Source: Gemmataceae bacterium (GTDB taxonomy: Bacteria; Planctomycetota; Planctomycetia; Gemmatales; Gemmataceae). Taken from it: DNA of 64,000 bases. How positions within the stretch are numbered: the stretch's first letter is position 1; every line of letters begins with the position of its first letter. Shown in pieces: positions 25,764 through 33,284 of this stretch. The notes under the pieces are model-generated. The model ran no database searches, was not told the DNA's origin, and saw only the letters and a program-made list of their open reading frames with translations. Where the stretch lies: assembly GCA_022842245.1 (NCBI GenBank), contig JALHPZ010000003.1, forward strand, positions 26,146-90,145, in the 5' to 3' direction. The translations under genes and the position numbers were made by a program.

Positions 25764-27844
25764 TTGGCGCCCGTCAGTTCCGTCACGATCGCGTCTGCGG
25801 CGTAGAGTTTCGCCAACGTTTCCAGCACGGCCCGACAGTGGACCGACACGTGCCGAGCCTGCACTTCGGTGTAGACGAAGTTCCGCACGAGACCGTGCCG
25901 ATTGCGGTCGAAATTGATGCCGACGAGTTCGCCGGCTCGGTTCAGCACCGGGCTGCCACTGTTGCCGCCGATGGTGTCGGCCGTGCTCGCGAAGTTGTAG
26001 GGCGTCGCAAGGTCGAGCTTCGTCTTCCCGTCGCGCCAGCGTTTCGGCAGGTCGAACGGCTCGCGGTTCGCCAAGGCTTCGCTCTTTTCAAACGCGCCGC
26101 CGAGCGTGGTGTGGAACGGCAGTTTCGCTCCGTCGACTTCGTAGCCGCGGACGGTGCCGAACGCGAGCCGGAGCGTAAAAGTGGCATCCGGTGCGACCGA
26201 CCGGCCGAACGACTTGAAGCGGATCTTGGCAATCTCGGCGTACGCCTGGCGCTCCGGTTCCTCCACCTGCTCCTCGAATCGCTTCCTGAACTCGCGGGCC
26301 TCGGCGTCGATCGCCTTCGCCAGCAGCACCATCGCGTCCTTCGATGCGTCGACGGCCGTCTTCCCGCCCTCCACGAGATTTTTCCGCTCGGCCACATCGA
26401 AAAGCGTCGTACCGGCAACGAGTTCCTGTGCCCTTGCAGCCGGGTTCTTTCCCGCGAGAACTTTCACGACGATCGGGTGCCCGCCGCCGAGCGTTTCAGC
26501 CAGGAATGTCAGCGATGTTTGCAGCTTGACACGCTCGAGCGCCGGTGCCAGTGGAGCCGGCGAATAGAGTTGCAGTTTGAGGGACTCGAGGTTCGAATCA
26601 CGGTATTCGCGCAGGCGTTGCGCGGAGGGCTTGGGCAGTTCCTCGGCGAGGCGAACAGTGTGCCGAGCGATCGTGAAGAGTTCGCTGAAGAAGGCGTGGC
26701 CGGTTTCGAGCAAAGCGTGCTCGCGCTCGAAACCGCGATAGGTCGTCTGGATAGTTTCGATGGTGCTCCAGAAGTTACGAGGACTTGGTGCCGTGGGGAA
26801 CACGTTCCGTTCCACCATTGTCGTATCGAGTAACTTTCGTTCCTGCAGGTCCTTCGCCGCGATGATCGAGGGATCGAGAAGCCCCTGCAACTGGCCGGAA
26901 AACGCCTTGCGGGCATTGGCGACGCGGTGCAGGTCGGTGGCGGCTTGGCGGCGTTCCTCCGGGCCATGTTCGGCGTACTGGCCGATGGCGGCTTCAAGGG
27001 ACCGCAGGCGGCTCAAGGTGTAGGGCAGCGTGACATCCCGGCGATGAAGCAACTTCGCCAGCGTCTCCAACCGGTTGGTCGTACCGGGGTGGCCAGTGAC
27101 GAAGACGAGATCGTTCTCGACCGGGCCGGTCTTCGACCAGCGGAAGAAGTGCGAAGGCTTAGCGGGCGCGCCGTTTTCGTAGGCGCGGAAGAAGGCGACG
27201 TCGAGTCCGTGGCGGGGGTACTCGAAGTTGTCGACATCCCCGCCGAACCCGGCCGCCGAAGCTTCCGGCGCGAACACGAGCCGCACGTCGAAGTACTTCT
27301 TGTAGCGGTACAGGTGGTACGCGCCGCCTTGATAGAGCGTGACGACGTCCGACCGCAGGCCGGTCTTGGCCAGCGATTCCTTTTCGATCTCTCCCATCAC
27401 GGCGCGGCGGGCCGCCGCGGCTTCGGCCGGCGACTGCTCCGGCTTCACTTCCGCGTTCACCCGTGCCGTGACATCCTTGATCGATTGCAGCACGTTCAGT
27501 TCGAGGTCGGGGCAGGGTAGTTCGTCGGCGCGTGTCTTCGCCAGGAAACCCTCGCGGTAAAGGTCCAGGCCCGGTTTGCTCAGTTTCTGGATCGCGTCGG
27601 CGGCGATGTGGTGGTTCGTGACGATCAGCCCCTCGGCCGAGACAAACCCGCCCGACCCGCCACTGTTGAAGCGGACGCTCGCCTTCATGGCGCGTTCGAG
27701 CCAGGCGTCGGTGAGTTCGAAGCCATACTTGGTTTTCAGCTGTTCGCGGGGAGGATCGTTTAGCAGCCACATGCCCTCATCCGATCGAACGGTCATCGTC
27801 GCGGCTCCCAGGACCAGCAGGGCCATTGTCGCGCGGGTTCGCAT
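25760..27844 (-). CDS. S46 family dipeptidyl-peptidase (DPP7/DPP11 type)
   Basis: A 694-residue periplasmic serine peptidase with a signal peptide (1-20) and the family opening DEGMWLLNDPP. The triad is visible: His in VTNHHIA (about 78-79), Asp in DVAFFRAYE, and Ser629 in GGNSGSPVLN. Arg647 lies 18 residues after Ser629, in NFDRN; in characterised members the residue at this spacing is Gly in DPP7 (hydrophobic P1) and Arg in DPP11 (Asp/Glu P1). So acidic specificity is inferred. It follows a serpin gene on the same strand, after a strong hairpin. A second in-frame ATG at 27826 could be used. Confidence 0.93.
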   Translation of the reverse strand: MRTRATMALLVLGAATMTVRSDEGMWLLNDPPREQLKTKYGFELTDAWLERAMKASVRFNSGGSGGFVSAEGLIVTNHHIAADAIQKLSKPGLDLYREGFLAKTRADELPCPDLELNVLQSIKDVTARVNAEVKPEQSPAEAAAARRAVMGEIEKESLAKTGLRSDVVTLYQGGAYHLYRYKKYFDVRLVFAPEASAAGFGGDVDNFEYPRHGLDVAFFRAYENGAPAKPSHFFRWSKTGPVENDLVFVTGHPGTTNRLETLAKLLHRRDVTLPYTLSRLRSLEAAIGQYAEHGPEERRQAATDLHRVANARKAFSGQLQGLLDPSIIAAKDLQERKLLDTTMVERNVFPTAPSPRNFWSTIETIQTTYRGFEREHALLETGHAFFSELFTIARHTVRLAEELPKPSAQRLREYRDSNLESLKLQLYSPAPLAPALERVKLQTSLTFLAETLGGGHPIVVKVLAGKNPAARAQELVAGTTLFDVAERKNLVEGGKTAVDASKDAMVLLAKAIDAEAREFRKRFEEQVEEPERQAYAEIAKIRFKSFGRSVAPDATFTLRLAFGTVRGYEVDGAKLPFHTTLGGAFEKSEALANREPFDLPKRWRDGKTKLDLATPYNFASTADTIGGNSGSPVLNRAGELVGINFDRNRHGLVRNFVYTEVQARHVSVHCRAVLETLAKLYAADAIVTELTGAN

Positions 27845-27905
27845 CGCGTCACCGGTGCGTAAGGGGATTCGGTTGCGTTCGTTCTATGGGGGAAGCGGAA
27901 AACGC

Positions 27906-27935
27906 GAACCGCCCGCGCCGTGGCGCGGGCGGTTC
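27906..27935 (-). terminator. Strong hairpin after the serpin gene
   Basis: GAACCGCCCGCGCC and its exact complement form a 14-bp stem with a two-base loop, 18 bases beyond the serpin stop. On the minus strand a CGCGTTTTCC tract follows. Confidence 0.7.
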
Positions 27936-27952
27936 TTTGGTTTCGCCGCACC

Positions 27953-29203
27953 TCAGGCTTTCGGATTCGACAGGCGGCCGAGGAAGAGAATTGCGTTGCT
28001 CGGGTTGTGGCGGATAGCGAAGAGGAACGGGTGATCGGCCCGGAAGATTTTCCGTTGAGCCGGGGCCGGTGCGCTGCGCACCCCCACGGCGACACCCGTC
28101 GCGGCGGCCGCCTCGGTGCCTTCTTCATCGACTTCACAATAGGCTTTGTGGACCACTTTCGTGATCGCCATCGGGCCTTCCGGCTTGGTCGTCACCATGC
28201 CGTCGAAGTTCGCCTTCCTGAAATCGAAGGCATCGGTCATCCCCATGTCCTTGAGGGTATCGTTGAGGTCGTATTTTGTTTCGAGCTTGAATTTCGGCAG
28301 GTGGACTTCCACGTCGGCGGCCGGCTTCAACGCTGCAGCGAGTGCCGTCCACTTCCCCGCGTCGAACCCATTTTCGATGTCCGCCAAGCCGTCGGTCTTT
28401 CGCGGCAGGACAATCGACATCGATGTCTGTGACGAACTGTAGGGCAGTTCGAGGAACTGCACGTCGTCTGTCTCGGCCAGCCGCGCCCGCACCTTCGCGA
28501 ACATCGTCGGCACCGCCGGTTTCGTGCCGTCCGCCAGAAGGAACGGCAACGGCTTTGTCGCGGCTTTCGGGAACGGCTTATCCCAGTTCGCCTTATAGTA
28601 GATCGCGTTCACCAGCACCAGCCGAGTGAGGGCGTCGATCGTTCCTTCGGCGAAGAGATCCTTGATCTTCTTCATCGTCTGCGTTTCGGTCCAGTCGTTG
28701 ATCGCCTTCCGCGCCGTCTCGCTCTCCTTGGCGAAGTTCACGTCGCGGATCTCGGCGAAGTACCGGCCAGTCGCGCGTTCCAGGAATTCCTTCTTCCAGG
28801 GGTAGCCCTTCTGGGCGAAAAGGCCGTTGGCGACATGGAGTTGGAACGGGCGGAGTCGTTTTTGCGGGCCGGCGAGCTGGAACATCAGTTCGCCGAAGAG
28901 CGCGTGACCAATCGGATCGGCCGTCGAGCCGGGGCAACGCAACGTCTTCGCGATCTGAGCGAGCGTGGTCCCCTCCGCGCCGCCAGCGGTCATCGCGAGG
29001 GCCGTGCTGATGCTAAACGGCGAGACGAAGACATTCCCCTTCGACGCCCCCAACTTCGCGTGGAGGTCGAAGGCGAACGGGTTGATCCCGGTCTGGACGC
29101 CGAGGTCGTCGGGCCGGCGCTTGGCGAAGAGGTTCAAAGGCACGGCGGCTCCCCCGGCAAGGGCGGCGGTGGAACGGAGGAAATGGCGGCGGTCGAATGT
29201 CAT
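27953..29203 (-). CDS. Serpin (serine protease inhibitor)
   Basis: A 416-residue serpin with a Tat-like signal (TFDRRHFLRSTAALAGG). Signature parts are all present: the N-terminal NVFVSPFSISTALAMT, the shutter and breach strands, the hinge EEGTEAAAAT and the closing HPFLFAIRH. Counting from the hinge glycine as P15 puts P1 at Arg376 and P1' at Ser, which predicts inhibition of trypsin-like enzymes. The ATG at 29203 is used because the signal starts there and GGAGCG precedes it. Bacterial serpins are uncommon; this one sits between a zinc peptidase and an S46 peptidase gene. Confidence 0.94.
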   Translation of the reverse strand: MTFDRRHFLRSTAALAGGAAVPLNLFAKRRPDDLGVQTGINPFAFDLHAKLGASKGNVFVSPFSISTALAMTAGGAEGTTLAQIAKTLRCPGSTADPIGHALFGELMFQLAGPQKRLRPFQLHVANGLFAQKGYPWKKEFLERATGRYFAEIRDVNFAKESETARKAINDWTETQTMKKIKDLFAEGTIDALTRLVLVNAIYYKANWDKPFPKAATKPLPFLLADGTKPAVPTMFAKVRARLAETDDVQFLELPYSSSQTSMSIVLPRKTDGLADIENGFDAGKWTALAAALKPAADVEVHLPKFKLETKYDLNDTLKDMGMTDAFDFRKANFDGMVTTKPEGPMAITKVVHKAYCEVDEEGTEAAAATGVAVGVRSAPAPAQRKIFRADHPFLFAIRHNPSNAILFLGRLSNPKA

Positions 29204-29299
29204 GGTTCGCTCCTGGTGCGGGTATCGTACACAATAACGACGACGGCCGGGCGATGCCGGCCGAGGTGCGTTACGAATCCGTTGCAAGCGAAGTGGAGG

Positions 29300-30178
29300 T
29301 TACAAATCCAATGGTGCGACATTCTGATTGAAAAAGCGATCGAGCGATTGCTTGCGGGCGTCGCCGGTTTTCATGCCTTCGAGGAAGTATTTGAGTCGTT
29401 GCTCGGCCTTACCGTGATTGAACGATTCGGGTGAGACCCAGCCCTTCATTTTTTTCTGGATGCGATCGTCGCCGATCGATTGCGCGGTCTTGATGATCGA
29501 CTGCAAGTCGCCGCGATCGAAGATGGTGCCGAAACGCTGTTCGGCGTGGTGCGCCCAAACGCCGGCGAGGTAGTCGGCCTGCAGTTCCAGCCGGATGCCG
29601 CCGTTCTCGCCCTCGCGCTTGCGGAACGACTCCACCATCGCGTTGTAGCCAAGGAGGTTCTGGATGTGGTGGCCGACTTCGTGGGCGATGACGTAGGCTC
29701 GCGATGCGTCGCCGCTGTCGCCGCCGAGCTTTGCTTCCAATTCGTTGAAGAAGTCCGGGTCGAGGAAGACCTTGCGACTGGCCGGGCAGTAGAACGGGCC
29801 GACCGCCGACGGCGCGATGCCGCAGCCTTCGCTGTCCACCTGGTTCGCGAACAGCACCATGCCCGGCTTTTCGTACGGTTTGCGGTATTCCTGCTGAAAG
29901 ATGTTGCTCCAAACGGTTTCCGTCATGCCGAGGACGGCTTTCGAGAATCGCAAATGGACGTCGTTCGTGGGGGGAGCATTCTGGCGCTGGCCCGCCCCGC
30001 CGACCTGGTTGGCGATCCCGCCGGCGATCTGCTTCGCCTTGTTCGGATCGATCCCCATGAAGTAGGCGAGCGCCACGGCGATGATCGTCACGAGGCCGCC
30101 GCCGGCGGCGACGGCCGGCCCGGCGTTCCCGCGACGATCCTCGACGTTCGAGCTTTCCGCTTTGCCTTCCCAATCCAT
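29300..30178 (-). CDS. Neutral zinc metallopeptidase (YpfJ family)
   Basis: A 292-residue membrane-anchored putative metallopeptidase. A single helix (about 26-42) follows a charged N-terminus; the catalytic HEVGHH is at 166-171, with the third-ligand region around QADYLAGVWAHHAE. The GVGPFYCPA-like segment (SAVGPFYCPASRKVFLD) is typical of the family. The function is poorly known. It lies 13 bases after the DUF2237 gene on the same strand, so the two are probably co-transcribed. Confidence 0.9.
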   Translation of the reverse strand: MDWEGKAESSNVEDRRGNAGPAVAAGGGLVTIIAVALAYFMGIDPNKAKQIAGGIANQVGGAGQRQNAPPTNDVHLRFSKAVLGMTETVWSNIFQQEYRKPYEKPGMVLFANQVDSEGCGIAPSAVGPFYCPASRKVFLDPDFFNELEAKLGGDSGDASRAYVIAHEVGHHIQNLLGYNAMVESFRKREGENGGIRLELQADYLAGVWAHHAEQRFGTIFDRGDLQSIIKTAQSIGDDRIQKKMKGWVSPESFNHGKAEQRLKYFLEGMKTGDARKQSLDRFFNQNVAPLDL

Positions 30179-30191
30179 GATGCAGTTCCCC

Positions 30192-30569
30192 TTAGACGGC
30201 TTGCTTGACCGCGAGGCGTTGAAGGTCTTCTAGATCGACGTATTCGAGCGTGGAGATGTGTGTGGCTTCGAGCACGACGGGCGCGGCCATGCCGGCCTCG
30301 AGCGACTGCTTCCAACGCTCGACGCAGACGCACCAGCGGTCGCCGGGGCGCAAGCCGGGAAAGCCGTAGGCCGGAAATGGCGTGCTCAGATCGTTGCCGA
30401 TGGCTCGCTGGTGCGCCAGGAACTCGGCCGTCACCTGCGTGCAGACGAGGTGCAGGCCGATGTCCTCAGCGCCGGTGTCGCAACAGCCGTTGCGGTAAAA
30501 GCCCGTCAAAGGCTTGGTCGAACAGCTTTGCAACGGTCCGCCTAGGACATTCTTCGCGGTTGGCATCAT
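30192..30569 (-). CDS. DUF2237 family protein
   Basis: A 125-residue soluble protein matching the DUF2237 family by its fixed landmarks: NVLGGPL near the start, GFYRNGCCDTGAEDIG, the HLVCTQVTAEFL strand and FPGLRPGDRWCVC. Cysteines at the GCC and WCVC positions are kept, suggesting a conserved fold or metal site, but no function is established. Two adjacent ATGs (30569 and 30566) are possible starts. It lies between malate dehydrogenase and the zinc peptidase on the same strand. Confidence 0.88.
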   Translation of the reverse strand: MMPTAKNVLGGPLQSCSTKPLTGFYRNGCCDTGAEDIGLHLVCTQVTAEFLAHQRAIGNDLSTPFPAYGFPGLRPGDRWCVCVERWKQSLEAGMAAPVVLEATHISTLEYVDLEDLQRLAVKQAV

Positions 30570-30593
30570 GATCCCCCTCTCGGTAGCGTTATC

Positions 30594-31622
30594 TTAGCCG
30601 GGGAGCAAATCCTTGACCGCGTCTTTCTCTTCCAGGAGTTCATTGAGCGTCTTCTGGAACGCCGCCTGACCGAAGGCGTCGTGGCTCAGGCCCTCGACGA
30701 TTTTGAAGTTCCCATTGCCGTCGGCGGTGACGGGATAGCCGAAGACGAGGCCCTTCGGCACGCCGTACTCCCCGTTGGAGACGATGGCGGCGCTGGTCCA
30801 GTCGCCTGCGGGGGTGCCGCAGACGCAACTCTTGACGTGGTCGATGGCGCCGTTGGCGGCGGAGAGGGCGCTGGAGAGGCCGCGCGCCTTGATGATCGCC
30901 GCACCGCGGTTCTGGCAGTTCGGCAGGAAGCTCGTTTCCAGCCAGGCGCGATCCGTGATGACGGACGTGGCCGGCTTCCCGTTGATTTTCGCGTTCGTGA
31001 AGTCCACCCATTGCGTGTTGCTGTGGTTGCCCCAGATCGTCACATTTGTGACAACTTCGTTTTTGACGCCGGCCTTGACGGCGAGGGCGGAGACGGCGCG
31101 ATTGTGGTCGAGCCGCGTCATCGCGTGCCAGCGATCGGCGGGGATCTCGCGGCCGTTCGAATAGGCGACCAGGCAGTTCGTGTTGCACGGGTTGCCGACA
31201 ATCAGAATGCGTACGTCCGAGGCGGCGTTCTTGGCGAGCGCCTTCCCCTGGCCGACGAAGATCCGGCCGTTCAGACCGAGCAGATCCTTGCGTTCCATGC
31301 CGGGGCCACGCGGGGCGGCACCCACCAGGAGCGCCCAGTTCACGCCGGCGAACGCCTTGTTCGCGTCGTCCGTCACCACCACATCCAGCAGCGTGGAGAA
31401 GCCACAGTCGAGCAGTTCCATCGCGTTCCCCTCGGCGATGTCGAGGGGCTGGCGCGCGGTCGGCGACGGCGGCGTCCATCCGTCCTTCTTGGGGATTTCC
31501 AGCAGGTGCAGGATGACCTTGGTATCGTCGCCGAAGACTTCGCCCGACGCGAGGCGCGCGAGCATGGCATAGGAAACGTTGCCGCCAGCGCCGGTCACGG
31601 CGACTTTCACGACCTTGGACAT
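30594..31622 (-). CDS. mdh: Malate dehydrogenase (cytosolic type)
   Basis: A 342-residue NAD-dependent malate dehydrogenase interconverting malate and oxaloacetate in the TCA cycle. The Rossmann start VAVTGAGGNVSYAML, the GAAPRGPGMERKDLL segment, IVGNPCNTN, the catalytic pair region RLDHNRA and IWGNHSNTQ are all characteristic of the cytosolic/Thermus-type branch. The ATG at 31622 is chosen over 31685 because the family alignment begins there. The downstream DUF2237 gene starts 24 bases after the stop. Confidence 0.95.
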   Translation of the reverse strand: MSKVVKVAVTGAGGNVSYAMLARLASGEVFGDDTKVILHLLEIPKKDGWTPPSPTARQPLDIAEGNAMELLDCGFSTLLDVVVTDDANKAFAGVNWALLVGAAPRGPGMERKDLLGLNGRIFVGQGKALAKNAASDVRILIVGNPCNTNCLVAYSNGREIPADRWHAMTRLDHNRAVSALAVKAGVKNEVVTNVTIWGNHSNTQWVDFTNAKINGKPATSVITDRAWLETSFLPNCQNRGAAIIKARGLSSALSAANGAIDHVKSCVCGTPAGDWTSAAIVSNGEYGVPKGLVFGYPVTADGNGNFKIVEGLSHDAFGQAAFQKTLNELLEEKDAVKDLLPG

Positions 31623-31735
31623 GGAGAGAACCCCGGGACGATGAGTGAATCTTGGGGTCAGAGTATGTGTGATGAAGACCGACACAAGGGGCGACGGGGC
31701 ATGACGCAGCGAAGGGCTGTCACTCCAAGCTCGCG

Positions 31736-31758
31736 GGGCACTCGCGGTGCGAGTGCCC
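31736..31758 (-). terminator. Hairpin at the end of the second DUF1501 gene
   Basis: GGGCACTCGC and GCGAGTGCCC form a 10-bp stem with a three-base loop, six bases past the stop. No clear U tract follows, so it may be an RNA-end stabiliser rather than a full terminator. Confidence 0.5.
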
Positions 31759-31763
31759 GACTC

Positions 31764-33188
31764 TCAACTCAGGCCGCGGATCGGATCGCCGTGGTAGAGG
31801 AAGTGCGGGCGGTTCTCGGCGTCGGACCACGCGGCGGTCTTCGGCAGGCCGAGCGCATGGTAGATCGTCGCGGCGAAGTTCTCGGGAGTTTGCGGGTCGG
31901 TGGCGGGGTAGCCGCCCTTGGCATCGGAGGAACCGATGACACGGCCACCCTTCACGCCTCCGCCGGCGAGCCAGAGTGATTGCACGGCCCCCCAGTGGTC
32001 CCGGCCCGGCAGCTTGTAGTGGGCCGGCAGCGTCGAGATCTTCGGCGTGCGGCCGAATTCGCCGGCCATCACGATGAGCGTGGAGTCGAGCAGGCCGCGC
32101 TCGCTCAGGTCGTCGAGCAGGGCGCTGAGGGATTTGTCCGTGGGCGGGAAGAGCTTGTCCTTCAGGTGCGGGAAGGCGTTGCCGTGGGTGTCCCAGGTTT
32201 CGTTGTTGCCGAGGTTGACCTGCACGAGACTCACACCCGCCTCGACGAGGCGCGCCGCCATCAGCAGGCTCCAACCGAAGGCGTTGCGGCCGTAGCGGTC
32301 GAGGTCCTTCGGGTTCGCACGGTTCAGGTCGAACGCGGAGCGGACTCGCTGGTTCGTGAGCAGCGACACGGCGTTGGCTCGGGAGGCGACGATGGCGTCG
32401 TCGGCCGACGTTTCGCTATCGAGCGACTTCCGCTGGTCGTCGATCTGTTTCAGGATGTTCAGGCGTGAATCGAATCGCGTACCGTCGACGCCTTCGGGCA
32501 GGCTCAGGTTCGGCAGCGTGAATGATGTACGCTTCTTGGGCAACGTCCGCTGCTGGTGGTCGAACTCGTATTCCGGAAACGCGCCGTACGCTCTCGGTTC
32601 GAACGCCGACGCTTCGAGGAACCACGGGTCGCGGTGCCGGCCCATCACTCCCGCGAACTGGCCGGGAATCACGCGGCCGGAATTGTGCACAATCCGGTCC
32701 GGCAGCACGATCGCAGGCGGCAAGTTGTTCCGCGGCGGCAGCACCGCTCCGGCGATCGCCGCCAGACTTGGATGATCCGACGGCTTCGGCTTGCTCGGGT
32801 CGAACCCCACCGGCGCCTTGCTCTGCCCCGTCAGCATGATGTGGTGGCCGAGCGAATGATCGTTCGACGGGTGCGTCAGCGATCGCACCAGCGACCACTT
32901 GTCGGACCGCGCCGCGAGCATCGGCAGGTGTTCGCAAATGCGGATTCCCGTCGTCTTCGTCGCGATCGGTTTGAATTCGCCCCGGAAGAGTTCCGGCGCG
33001 TCCGGCTTCAGGTCGAAGCTGTCCTGCTGGGCGAGGCCGCCGGACAGGAAGATGTAGATGACCGACTTCGCCGAATGCCGGGTGTCCGCCCGCAGCGGAG
33101 CCAGGTGTTCCAAACCAAGACCCAGCAAGCCGACGGTGCCGGCTTGAATGGCGGTGCGGCGGCTGACGGAGGGATGCGCGAGCGTCAT
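31764..33188 (-). CDS. DUF1501 domain protein (second copy)
   Basis: A 474-residue exported protein with a Tat-like signal (SVSRRTAIQAGTVGLLGLG). DUF1501 landmarks are visible: YIFLSGGLAQQDSFDLKP, SNDHSLGHHIMLTG, LIVMAGEFGRTPKI and GRDHWGAVQSLWLAGGG. The ATG at 33188 is preferred to 33251 because it starts the signal. It is related to the DUF1501 protein at 24333 but clearly diverged. It follows the esterase-like gene 97 bases upstream on the same strand. No DUF1549/1553 partner is in the window. Confidence 0.92.
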   Translation of the reverse strand: MTLAHPSVSRRTAIQAGTVGLLGLGLEHLAPLRADTRHSAKSVIYIFLSGGLAQQDSFDLKPDAPELFRGEFKPIATKTTGIRICEHLPMLAARSDKWSLVRSLTHPSNDHSLGHHIMLTGQSKAPVGFDPSKPKPSDHPSLAAIAGAVLPPRNNLPPAIVLPDRIVHNSGRVIPGQFAGVMGRHRDPWFLEASAFEPRAYGAFPEYEFDHQQRTLPKKRTSFTLPNLSLPEGVDGTRFDSRLNILKQIDDQRKSLDSETSADDAIVASRANAVSLLTNQRVRSAFDLNRANPKDLDRYGRNAFGWSLLMAARLVEAGVSLVQVNLGNNETWDTHGNAFPHLKDKLFPPTDKSLSALLDDLSERGLLDSTLIVMAGEFGRTPKISTLPAHYKLPGRDHWGAVQSLWLAGGGVKGGRVIGSSDAKGGYPATDPQTPENFAATIYHALGLPKTAAWSDAENRPHFLYHGDPIRGLS

Positions 33189-33284
33189 CGGCGGGAACCG
33201 ATCGGGTGGGATGCTTTGAGTATGTCGCGGATCGAATGAAAATGCAACCATGTTTCGCCGCGACGCGGTGCCTTCGGTGCGCTT

